A stretch of DNA of 64,000 nucleotides from CAZGQY01 sp964528035 (lineage in GTDB: Bacteria; Pseudomonadota; Gammaproteobacteria; Methylococcales; UBA1147), in NCBI GenBank assembly GCA_964528035.1, contig CAZGQY010000001.1:1-64000 (forward strand), in the 5' to 3' direction. Below are positions 44,467 to 54,100 of this stretch, one piece after another (the stretch's first letter is position 1; every line of letters begins with the position of its first letter). The notes under the pieces were generated by a model. It had not been told where the DNA came from. It was given only the letters and a program-made list of their open reading frames with translations, and did not search any database. The translations under genes were made by a program, and so were the position numbers.

Positions 44467-47115
44467 TTAAGATTCATCGAGCCCGCTCGCAGCACTACTA
44501 ATACCATTTCCCTGATCTCTTACGAAATTATTTCTCAACCGATTAAATGCTGAATGCAAAGTTTTATCCATCACCACTTCGTTTTCAATAGAAACAATAA
44601 CACGGGTCAATTCTGGAATTTTTGTTTTCGTTGATATCAAATAGATAGGTTGCACATACAAGATCGAATTCCCCATTGGTAAAATAATCATACGACCCCG
44701 TACCACCTTGGAACCATGTTGATCCCATAAAGTGAATTGTGCGGATATTTCAGGGCTTTGGTCTATTAGCGCATCAACTTGAGCCGGGCCATTTACCTGT
44801 ATATCTTTGTTAAAATTGTAAATACTAATGTGAGGCGAATAAACAGATGAACAAGTCTTTTTATCCAGAATTCCGGCAATGCCAATCATACTGAGATTAT
44901 CTCTATTAATGGGTGTCATCGGATTAATCATTACAAACTCTTCTTTGTCATTACAATTACCAAAATCCATCGTAATGTAATAGGGAAGTACAGGTTTATC
45001 TTCTACATTCGCAAATTGCCAGGTTTCAGCTTGTTCATAGAATAACTCCGGACTTTTCTGATGATATTTGGCAAACACTTTCATTTGCAATTCGAATATG
45101 TCTCTGGGATAACGCAAATGCGCTTGCAATGCGGCGGGCATTTTGCTCAGATTTCTGAATACTCCCGGATAAGCACTATCATAAGCTTGAATGATTGCAT
45201 CTGAAGGATCTGAAATATAAAATCGAGTCGTACCATCATAAGCATCGACAGTTATTTTTACCGAATTCCGAATATAATTGAATTCATGTTCTCCGTTCAA
45301 AAACTCGTCTTCTGCTGGTTTTGCGATCGGATATTTGTTTGACAAGGTATAGGCATCCTGTATCCAGAAAAACCGATCCCCGGTAACAACTAAATAGGGA
45401 TCTTTATCCAAATGTAAATAGGGTGCCAGTTTATTGATGCGCTTAACAATGTTTCGGCGCATACGCATCTTGCTGTTTCTGGAAACATTCGGAGATAAAA
45501 ATATATTAGTTTCCTGGAAATAATTAGAAAACAGCATTTTTCGAAAAAATGAACGGATCGGTATACCACCTTTCCCCTCATATTTTCCAGAATTCTCAGC
45601 AAAAGAAGAGTCTGCCCCTGAAAGACCAACAACATTCAGCTTATTAGGAACGATGGCATAGTGATAATCTTCCATGCCATAGTAAATATCCGGTTTTTTA
45701 ATCTTAAAACCCACGTCAGAATGTAAGTTCAAATCTCGTAAATACCAAATTATTGGCTTTGCAGCATCCTGAGCCGCCGGGGTTATAACAGCACCATAGC
45801 CATGGGTGTATCGCAAGTGTCGGTTCTCCCAGTTCTGCGCTTCCTTAGGCAGTTTTGAGATATTAATTTCTCGTGCTGCTAAATTCACCTGTTGCTGATG
45901 CCCATGCAAAAAATAGCGATCTTCGTCAACACCCGGAAAACTATAGTACGCTCGAAGACCTTGCAATTGCCTGTAACCATCGGACAAATGTTCTCGATCC
46001 CAAACGGGTATATTTTCCAAATGTTGTTGATGGGCCCAATTTTCAATATCCTGGCTGGCTTGAAGTTTTGCGTCAAAAGCTATGGTATCGGTGTGTTTGA
46101 GATCATAGGCTGCCAGTGTTGCATCAATATTGTGCTGCATAAAAATCTTTTCAGTTTTTACCGGATTGGGCGCAACAATAAATGCATTAAGCATGTCGGG
46201 TATAAATTGAATGTTTTGTAGTCCCAGAAACAGCAAAAATGCGCCAAACGATACACCAATTGGCATCAAACTTCGGTGTTTTTCTGAAAATATGTACACA
46301 ATACTGGCAACTGCAGCAGTGACAAAGCTAATGATACTTAACCATATGAGTGGTAACAGATATCGAATTTCAACAAAACCCGGGCCAAAAAAAACAGGTT
46401 CATGGCGATCTACATACAATAGAGAAAAGCGATCCAGCATAAACCCCCACACCACATACATAACGACAAACAATACTAATATAGTCAGATGGACCTTAGC
46501 TCCCAGCGGGAGTTCTTTGTTCTGAGTGGGTGCAAATTTGCGCTCAATCCAATATAGACAAGCCACTAGAATAAGCAATAATACAGCGGTTACCAGAAGC
46601 TCTTTCTGGATCAGCAAATAGACCGGGTAGGAAAACATATAAAAGCTGGTATCGTTACCATAAACCGATTCCGTGACACCAGAGGGAGAGCCAAAGAAAT
46701 AAAGAATGGCTGATTCCCATTGAAAATAGAATGGCAAAGCGATGGCGACTGCCAGTATAAATGATAACGGGGTATAAATTTTGAATGAGCCACTCTTGAA
46801 GTTATTCGCAAAATTTTGCAACTTCTGGCGTTTATTATCATCGGCCAAAACTTCATCTTTAGGATTTAATCCCAAGTATCTTGAGGCTACCCAAAAGTGG
46901 AAAAAAAAGATGCAGAAAAATAACAGCGTGACGCCGCCGGACAGAAAAAAGCGATACAGTAATCTAAGCCAGTAATAACCCTCAAATTCAAGTGAACGGA
47001 ACCACCATAAATCCACAAAAAGATCGAGGAATATAAAATAAAAAGCGACATAGGCAATAACAATTATCAATAGTGCCGCACCAATATAAGCGGCTAAAGT
47101 TTTCCAGTTCCGCAT
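44467..47115 (-). CDS. UPF0182 family membrane protein
   Basis: I start this at ATG 47115 (MRNWKTLAAYIG), which has a good AAAGAGGAAATT site; the open frame reaches 47196. The 882-residue product has seven hydrophobic segments in its first 320 residues, including DLFVDLWWFRSLEFEGYYWL. A large extracytoplasmic part follows, with NIDATLAAYDL, RYTHGYGAVITPA and RMIILPMGNSILYVQPIYL. The family is common in actinobacteria and cyanobacteria and has no assigned function. It is monocistronic, with a palindrome (47220-47241) upstream. Confidence 0.9.
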   Translation of the reverse strand: MRNWKTLAAYIGAALLIIVIAYVAFYFIFLDLFVDLWWFRSLEFEGYYWLRLLYRFFLSGGVTLLFFCIFFFHFWVASRYLGLNPKDEVLADDNKRQKLQNFANNFKSGSFKIYTPLSFILAVAIALPFYFQWESAILYFFGSPSGVTESVYGNDTSFYMFSYPVYLLIQKELLVTAVLLLILVACLYWIERKFAPTQNKELPLGAKVHLTILVLFVVMYVVWGFMLDRFSLLYVDRHEPVFFGPGFVEIRYLLPLIWLSIISFVTAAVASIVYIFSEKHRSLMPIGVSFGAFLLFLGLQNIQFIPDMLNAFIVAPNPVKTEKIFMQHNIDATLAAYDLKHTDTIAFDAKLQASQDIENWAHQQHLENIPVWDREHLSDGYRQLQGLRAYYSFPGVDEDRYFLHGHQQQVNLAAREINISKLPKEAQNWENRHLRYTHGYGAVITPAAQDAAKPIIWYLRDLNLHSDVGFKIKKPDIYYGMEDYHYAIVPNKLNVVGLSGADSSFAENSGKYEGKGGIPIRSFFRKMLFSNYFQETNIFLSPNVSRNSKMRMRRNIVKRINKLAPYLHLDKDPYLVVTGDRFFWIQDAYTLSNKYPIAKPAEDEFLNGEHEFNYIRNSVKITVDAYDGTTRFYISDPSDAIIQAYDSAYPGVFRNLSKMPAALQAHLRYPRDIFELQMKVFAKYHQKSPELFYEQAETWQFANVEDKPVLPYYITMDFGNCNDKEEFVMINPMTPINRDNLSMIGIAGILDKKTCSSVYSPHISIYNFNKDIQVNGPAQVDALIDQSPEISAQFTLWDQHGSKVVRGRMIILPMGNSILYVQPIYLISTKTKIPELTRVIVSIENEVVMDKTLHSAFNRLRNNFVRDQGNGISSAASGLDES

Positions 47116-47628
47116 AATTTCCTCTTTAAAATTAATTTTTAGCTCTTGAAAATCATATGGCTGACTAAATCTGCCATCTAAACGCTTATTATTCAAAAAT
47201 TCATCATGACATGTGTCTAAATGATTTTTTTCGAAATCATTCTATCATTCAAAGCATACGAGACGATCTTATTCATATTGACATCAATACGCAATATTGA
47301 AATGCACGACCTCGGTTATTCTCTACCTCCTGGTGAGGCATTAACCGGTACAGTTTAAATGCGATGGAATTTTTGGTGAAATTTGCCACATGAAGCTACG
47401 TCAGACAAATTTGCCGATAATTTGTCAACGACGTTCAGCGATATTTTATCTTATGCCTTACTCTCGCTCATTTACGATAAGTATTAACCTAAGTGTTGCA
47501 AGCGACGACACGACTCCGGGATAAAGAGAAACAGCATCCAAACTGATGACTGTAGGATACCGGAGGTAACAGGGACAATGCGAATTTCACATAATAGCTT
47601 CCCATAAATCCAGTAATTTAGAACAACC
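47116..47628. other. Intergenic region with a palindrome, upstream of UPF0182
   Basis: About 510 bases lie between the UPF0182 start and the TusA stop. AATGATTT (47220-47227) and AAATCATT (47234-47241) form a perfect 8-base palindrome with a 6-base loop, about 105 bases upstream of the UPF0182 ATG. The rest holds only short frames without a recognisable product. Confidence 0.4.
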
Positions 47629-47862
47629 CTATTTCTTACAAATAAAAAAACACTGCGTTCCATCGGCCTCAGAATATTCAAGAATCCGGTTTCCCGTTTG
47701 CTCAGAAAATACACCGATATCCAGATGTGCAGCAGGGTCGGTTGCCAAGACTCGAACCACTTCTCCACTCTGCATACTCACCAATGTTTTTTTCAATCGC
47801 AGAAGTGGCAGGGGGCAAATTAATCCACTCGCGTCCACATCATAATCAAACTCTATCGCCAT
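47629..47862 (-). CDS. tusA: TusA-family sulfur carrier protein
   Basis: I take the start at ATG 47862 (MAIEFDYDVDASGLICPLPL; 77 residues). It has the TusA active-site motif with the sulfur-accepting cysteine in GLICPLPLLRLKKTL. The ending VLATDPAAHLDIGVFSEQTG and ILEYSEADGTQCFFICKK is typical. It relays persulfide sulfur for tRNA thiolation or other sulfur transfer. An upstream in-frame extension to 47976 would add a hydrophobic stretch that TusA proteins lack, so I reject it. Confidence 0.9.
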   Translation of the reverse strand: MAIEFDYDVDASGLICPLPLLRLKKTLVSMQSGEVVRVLATDPAAHLDIGVFSEQTGNRILEYSEADGTQCFFICKK

Positions 47863-48108
47863 AACCAAATACTTTAAACCCAAAACAAAACCGAATAAAA
47901 AACCGATATAAAAACCGGCTATCGACGAATCATTATACACGGACAAAAGACTTCCGCCGCGTGTCGATGACGCCATTCCGATTTGTATTAATTAAGCTTT
48001 TTTTAGAGAGATTAGCTACTGCATCGGGGACGATACAGCAAAGCTTATTACAAGGAATTTCCTCACATTTCGAACAATCCATAGCCTTGTTCGGTGAAAA
48101 GATACCTC

Positions 48109-48624
48109 CTATTTAATGATAACCAATGTGTTTGGATCGACACGATCAAATAGATCGACTATATCCCTATTCTTCATCCGTATACAGCCGTGAGAGTCCG
48201 GATACCCGGCTACACCATAATCAGGGCTGCCATGAATATAAATATATCGCCAGGAAGTATCGACCGTCCCAAAGCGGTTTTTCCCCGGTTCCAGCCCACT
48301 AAGCCACATAATACGCGACAGTATCCAATCGCGTCCCGGATATTGTTGATCCAAATGAGAATTAAACACCTCTCCCGTTTGCCGACGGCCAACAAATACC
48401 GCCCCTGTTGGTGCTCCAGCTCCAATCTTTACTCTGATACGGTGATAACCCCTGGGTGTACATTCACTGCCGAATTGTTCACCAGAACCATTTTTTGCTG
48501 TGGATACAGGATACGATTTCTGAATTCGTTCATTGTGAAATAAATCCAAGGTTTGGGAGGATAAATTCACTTTCAAAACACATTTCTGATCAAATATGTG
48601 TCGACCAACGACTGAGACCATCAT
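48109..48624 (-). CDS. L,D-transpeptidase catalytic domain protein (YkuD family)
   Basis: The 171-residue protein is almost only a YkuD domain. The catalytic block is IYIHGSPDYGVAGYPDSHGCIRMKN, with the His and nucleophilic Cys of HGSP...SHGCIRM. No signal peptide is visible, which is unusual for a peptidoglycan cross-linking enzyme; short cytoplasmic-looking members of this family exist next to other genes. Its start overlaps the rlmD stop by four bases (48621-48624), so it is co-translated with a 23S rRNA methyltransferase. Confidence 0.85.
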   Translation of the reverse strand: MMVSVVGRHIFDQKCVLKVNLSSQTLDLFHNERIQKSYPVSTAKNGSGEQFGSECTPRGYHRIRVKIGAGAPTGAVFVGRRQTGEVFNSHLDQQYPGRDWILSRIMWLSGLEPGKNRFGTVDTSWRYIYIHGSPDYGVAGYPDSHGCIRMKNRDIVDLFDRVDPNTLVIIK

Positions 48625-49949
48625 CGTTCAAATAATGCAATTGATTCGACATGAGAAGTCTGGGGAAACATATCCATGACACCCACTCCGGACATATCGT
48701 AACCCAGCTCATTGACCAATATGCCTGCATCCCGAGCCAAAGTCGAAGGATTACAGGAGACATACACGATCCTTTGAACACCAGAGGCAAATAGATATTT
48801 TAGGACATTTTGTGCGCCAGCACGCGATGGATCGAGAAGTGCGAGTGAATATTTCTGCTTAGCCCAACTTTCATTGACAAAATCTGTTTCCAAATTAGCT
48901 GTATGAAATGCAATATTAGCTAGACCGTTGGCCGCCGCATTTGATTCGGCTTGAGCAACCAATCTTTTATCACCCTCAACACCCACCACCTGATCTGCAC
49001 ATCGAGCCAGGGCTAAAGTAAAATTGCCTATGCCACAAAAAAGATCAATAACCCGGTCATCCTGTGTCGGCCTGAGTAGTTGCAATGCTCGCTCAACCAT
49101 CTTCCGATTCAACTCAACATTCACCTGAGTAAATTGCAAGGGCTCATATTGACAGACAATGTCATGAGCAGGCAGCGAATAACTCAATAATTTGGCAACC
49201 CCGTTAATGGGCTCAACAGTATCGGGGCCACCCGACTGCAGGTACACATCAAATCCATGACATTCCCCAAAATCGGCAAACTTTTGCCGATCTTCGTCAG
49301 TCGCAGGATCCAAGGTACGAAAAACCACAGCACAAGCGAATTCCCCCACTGCAACTTCTATCTGGGGAATCCTGCTTCGAATACTGAGTAAAGAAATCAA
49401 TTCAGAAAAATCGTTGAGTTTCTCACCAATTTTGGGATGAAGCGTGGCACAGGATCTCATATCCGCAAGAAACGAATTGCCCTTCTCTCTATATCCGACC
49501 AGAACCCTGTTTTTCTTGGCTACATATTTCACTCCTAGCCGAGCTTTATGCCGATACCCCCAAAGCGGACCTTTCAGTGGTGACCAGGGCGCCACACGAT
49601 CCAGCTTGCCAATACGACTCAATTGTTCCTGTAACAATTGTTGCTTTATGTGGATTTGTTGATCAGCTACCAGATGTTGAATACTACAACCGCCACAGAC
49701 ACCGAAATACTCACATTTGGGCTCAGTACGTAATTCTGATGCTTTGATGACGCGATAAACTTTTGCTTCAGCAAAATCACGTCGAATTGATGTGTATTTG
49801 AACTCGACAGTTTCACCGGGCAATGCTCCATCAATGAATGTCGCCATCCCGTCCACCCGGGCGACACCTTTACCATCATGGGAAAAAGAATCAACTTGGA
49901 CGGTAAATATTTCTTCAGGTATTTTTCTTTTTCGCCGTCTGCCTGCCAT
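48621..49949 (-). CDS. rlmD: 23S rRNA (uracil1939-C5)-methyltransferase RlmD
   Basis: The 442-residue enzyme has an N-terminal TRAM domain (IFTVQVDSFSHDGKGVARVDG). Iron-sulfur cluster cysteines lie in CEYFGVCGGCSIQHL, the SAM motif is VIDLFCGIGNFTLALA, and the catalytic cysteine is in IVYVSCNPSTLARD. It methylates U1939 of 23S rRNA. It sits downstream of cysM on the same strand, a common gammaproteobacterial order (relA usually follows; here an L,D-transpeptidase does). An intergenic gap of 276 bases separates it from cysM. Confidence 0.95.
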   Translation of the reverse strand: MAGRRRKRKIPEEIFTVQVDSFSHDGKGVARVDGMATFIDGALPGETVEFKYTSIRRDFAEAKVYRVIKASELRTEPKCEYFGVCGGCSIQHLVADQQIHIKQQLLQEQLSRIGKLDRVAPWSPLKGPLWGYRHKARLGVKYVAKKNRVLVGYREKGNSFLADMRSCATLHPKIGEKLNDFSELISLLSIRSRIPQIEVAVGEFACAVVFRTLDPATDEDRQKFADFGECHGFDVYLQSGGPDTVEPINGVAKLLSYSLPAHDIVCQYEPLQFTQVNVELNRKMVERALQLLRPTQDDRVIDLFCGIGNFTLALARCADQVVGVEGDKRLVAQAESNAAANGLANIAFHTANLETDFVNESWAKQKYSLALLDPSRAGAQNVLKYLFASGVQRIVYVSCNPSTLARDAGILVNELGYDMSGVGVMDMFPQTSHVESIALFER

Positions 49950-50225
49950 CGAATGCTCATTCTTAACTAGAGAGTTTGCGTATTTATTGAGTGTGTTTGA
50001 GCTAAAGGGCCAAACCGTTAAAACTCAGGGTATAAAAACCCTGGTAGCCCACCGTGGTGGTATTGACAGGTATATCACCAATAAAGCGGTCTACTGCGTA
50101 GTTACACTTGCTTGACACGTAACCGACCACTTCCTATATAAGCTATCCTCCAATACAATCTGAACAGAGCACCAGATTTCGTGACCGCGAAAGCCAAACA
50201 AAAAACTGACTGCAATTATTGCCAG

Positions 50226-51116
50226 TCAGGCTGGAAATACATCTGTCGACAAATAACGGTCACCTCGGTCACAAATGATTGTCACGATAACCGAGTCAGT
50301 AATCTCCCGCGACAGCCTCAAAGCAGCTGCAACTGCACCACCCGAAGAAATTCCAGAAAATACCCCTTCTTTCGAGGACATTAAGCGTGTCGTTTCTTCT
50401 GCTTCTTCCTGACTCACATCGATAATTCTATCAACCCGATCTGCATTATAAATCTTCGGTAAATAAGCCTCAGGCCAACGTCGAATTCCAGGAATCTTTG
50501 CATCCGCCAGGGGTTGTACGCCAATAATTTGTATTTCTGGATTTTTCTCTTTTAAAAACTGAGAAGTACCCATAATTGTCCCGGTTGTACCCATAGAGCT
50601 CACAAAATGAGTGACTTGTCCGTCAGTATCTCTCCAAATTTCCGGGCCAGTACCCTCATAGTGTGCACGGGGATTATCAGGATTTGAGAACTGATCCAGT
50701 ATTTTACCTATACCATCGGTTTCCATCTGCCTGGATTTATCAATCGCGGCCTCCATACTACCTTCTGCAGGAGTAAGAATTATCTCAGCACCAAATGCCT
50801 TCATGACTGCTCGACGTTCAACACTCATATTATCAGGCATAATCAATATCATTCGATAACCTTTGATCGCAGCCGCCATTGCCAATGCAATTCCAGTATT
50901 ACCACTGGTCGCTTCTATCAAACAATCCCCCGGTTTAATTTCTCCCCGCAATTCAGCATGCCTGATCATACTAATCGCTGGTCTGTCTTTTACAGATCCA
51001 GCTGGATTATTACCTTCTAATTTAACCAGGAAGGTATTGCGAGTATTACCCGGCAATCGTTGCAGCTTTACCAAAGGCGTGTTACCCACAAAAGATTCAA
51101 GGGATAAGACACGCAT
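50226..51116 (-). CDS. cysM: O-acetylserine sulfhydrylase B
   Basis: The 296-residue pyridoxal-phosphate enzyme has the Schiff-base lysine in GNNPAGSVKDRPA and the substrate-binding EATSGNTGIALA. The glycine-rich loop is HFVSSMGTTGTIMG and the ending ISSGGAVAAALRLSRE...CDRGDRYLSTDVF is typical of CysM. It makes cysteine (or S-sulfocysteine) from O-acetylserine. Its ATG shares a base with the stop of the hybrid kinase gene (TAATG), so it is probably translated from the same mRNA. CysM next to a BarA-type kinase is seen in pseudomonads. Confidence 0.95.
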   Translation of the reverse strand: MRVLSLESFVGNTPLVKLQRLPGNTRNTFLVKLEGNNPAGSVKDRPAISMIRHAELRGEIKPGDCLIEATSGNTGIALAMAAAIKGYRMILIMPDNMSVERRAVMKAFGAEIILTPAEGSMEAAIDKSRQMETDGIGKILDQFSNPDNPRAHYEGTGPEIWRDTDGQVTHFVSSMGTTGTIMGTSQFLKEKNPEIQIIGVQPLADAKIPGIRRWPEAYLPKIYNADRVDRIIDVSQEEAEETTRLMSSKEGVFSGISSGGAVAAALRLSREITDSVIVTIICDRGDRYLSTDVFPA

Positions 51117-54100
51117 TAGATCGCTCTGGTCGTATGATTCTGTGATACAAATTTATCGTAAAAATCCACTGATGGTACCGGTTTACTAATGAAATAGCCC
51201 TGCACAATATCACAATCATGAAGACGAAGAAATTCATATTGAGCCTGATTTTCCACCCCTTCCGCAACCACACTCAATTTTAGTTTATGTGCCAACTGGA
51301 TCATGCCATCAATGACGGCGGACCCTGGCTTATCTTCGGGAACGTCACGAACAAAACTTCTATCGATCTTCAACACTTGAACCGGTAATCGTTTTAAATA
51401 ACTGAAAGACGAATAGCCCACACCAAAATCGTCAATCGCAACCGTTACACCCATCGCTGATAACTGATTGAGCCTGGCAACCGTTTCCTCACCATGTTCC
51501 AGAACCAGATTCTCAATAATTTCCAATTCCAGATACTGTGGCTCCAAACCGGTAATTTCCAAACAAGCCTTGACGTCATCCACAAACGTCGCTCCCATAA
51601 ACTCCCGAGCAGATACATTCACAGCGACATGCCCCATAAAACCATTTTCATCCTGCCAAATCTTAAACTGCTGACAGGCCATGCGCATCGTCCAGTGTCC
51701 AATCTGGCTGATCAAACCGGCTTCTTCTGCAATAGGTATAAAACAATTAGGCAATAAAAATCCCCTCTTGGGATGCTGCCAGCGCACCAAAGCTTCGGCA
51801 CCCACTACCTCACTGCGGCGAACATCGATTTTTGGCTGGAAATAAAGTATCAGTTCATTATTTTGAATAACCCGGCGTAAATCAGATTCCAGATCAATAC
51901 GCTCAGAGATACTGGTACTCATTTCCACGGTATAAAACTGATAATTGTTACGCCCCAGGGCTTTTGCCCGGTACATCGCCGTATCCGCATTTTTTAACAG
52001 GGCTTCGCGATCTTCCCCATCATCAGGAAAAACCGATATTCCAATGCTCGCTCCAACATAAATCTCTTTACCTGCGATATGAAAGGGTGTCGACAGTGCC
52101 AATAAAATATTCTGAGCTGCAATGTCCGCCCCTTTTGGTCCGTGAACCGAGCTCAGCACTACAACAAACTCATCGCCCCCCATCCGAGCAAGGGTATCTT
52201 CACTTCGTACACAACCGCTGACCCGCTCGGCCAAAAACTTCAATAATTCGTCTCCAGCGGCGTGTCCCAAATTGTCATTTACATCCTTAAAATGATCAAT
52301 ATCGATAAACATAATCGCCAATTGATTATTATTTCTGCGAGCATAGGCAATATCCTGTAATAAACGATCCGAAAACGCGATTCGATTAGGTAATCCGGTC
52401 AACCCGTCATTATAGGCCAGTTGTTTAACTCTCTCTTCAGTCTCTCGAGCATCTAGAACACGCTTCACACGTTGACGAAGAACAGCCAGATTAATAGGTT
52501 TTGGAATAAAATCTGCCGCACCGGAACTAAATGCACGATCAACAGATTCATCATTTTCCAGTGCTGTAATAATAAGGATCGGTGTAAGGCGTCCATTCGG
52601 TAACCGCTTGATCTCCTGACTCGCTTCAAAACCATCCTTCACCGGCATTACAGCATCCATTATGATCAAATTGGGACTGAATTGAATGAATTTATCTATT
52701 GCCTGCTGACCGTTAGTTGCTTGCTCTATAGTTAAACCATCCGCCTGCAAAGCACTGGCAATGGTCAATCGGGTACTACGATCATCGTCGACAACAAGTA
52801 CCAACTCATACTTGCCACTTTCAATTTGACTTCTGCTTGATTTCAGTGATGTTGATTTTTCGTTCAGGCACCTTTCAACCTGAATATACTCTTCGCGTAA
52901 ATCAACAATGCGTTGGCTAATCTGCGAATCTGAAATATCTTCTTCCTGGGATAATTCTTCAATTTCACGACATATAGAGGCAAACATATTGGCACCTAGA
53001 TTTCGTGAACTACCCTTCAGACTATGTGCAGTTGCATGCAGTTGACTCCAATCCTGCTTATTTAAGGCATTATCAATCTGATCAATATAATTTGGTGTAT
53101 CCGCAAAAAATGCATCAATAATTTCACCTACTTTATTACCGATAGCATTTTCGAGATTCTGGAAACTTTCTGTGTCAATTCTGGAGGTTTTCTGAGAATT
53201 GGAAACCCGGAACTGCCCTGGATTACCGACCGGCAGGTCTTTTAATTTCTTTCTAAGAATTGCCAAATTTAAGGGTTTAATCAGGTAATCGTTCATACCC
53301 ACATCAAGGCAACGCCGAATATCATTCGGGTTATCAACTGCAGTCATTGCAAAAATCGGGATTTTACTCATATCACCATTCAATGAACGAATTTTTCTTG
53401 TTGCCTCGTAGCCATCCATTACGGGCATATTACAGTCCATCAAAATAAGGTCGTAATTTTTATCGGCTATCAGGAAAAGGGCTTCCTGACCATTCGCTGC
53501 TACGTCTGCCTGAAACCCGGATTCCTTAAGCATCGCCTTGGCAACCAGTTGATTGGTACGATTATCATCTACAATTAATATATAAGCCCCCAAATTATCG
53601 GATACCAGTGGCTTTTTGACGCGTTTATCAACCCCCTTTTCGGTTTCCCACAGTCCTTCTGTAAATTGAGCAATGCGCGCATTCAAGGCAGACAAGCGCA
53701 CAGGTTTAGTCAATGTCGCATCATAGTCCTGGCAATCACCCTCTAGAAAACCGGAATTACTCAAAATGACCATGATCGTTTTCGAATTTTTGCCCCAACT
53801 ACAAATGTCCTGTCTAAAACGATTAACTCCCGAAACACATACAGATAAGTCGAATATACAGATTCTTTCTTGCTGGCTTTCCGGCCATTTCTTCAGCTGA
53901 TTCATGATTTCCGTTTCACTACCTCCAGCAATACAACTGCAACCAAATGATCGCAAATTGGCGACAAGGTAATTGCGGTTAGTCTGGTTAGTATCTGCAA
54001 CAATGACCTGAACTCCAGAAAAACATGGATTGACCTGATATTTTTTGGTGATACTAATGGGAATTGCGAATGAAAACACACTCCCTTCGCCCTCAACACT

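Noticed and set aside
45972..45998. TGTAACC-N16-CGAT on the plus strand, like the ECF promoter.
   Set aside because: It lies inside UPF0182 on the wrong strand, with no gene behind it; a chance match.
47863..47976. N-terminal extension of TusA.
   Set aside because: It would add a hydrophobic stretch absent from TusA proteins; the internal ATG gives the standard 77 residues.
50028..50080. Short hairpins (CAGGGT/ACCCTG and CCACC/GGTGG) between rlmD and cysM.
   Set aside because: The stems are 5-6 bases with no T-run on either strand; no clear function.
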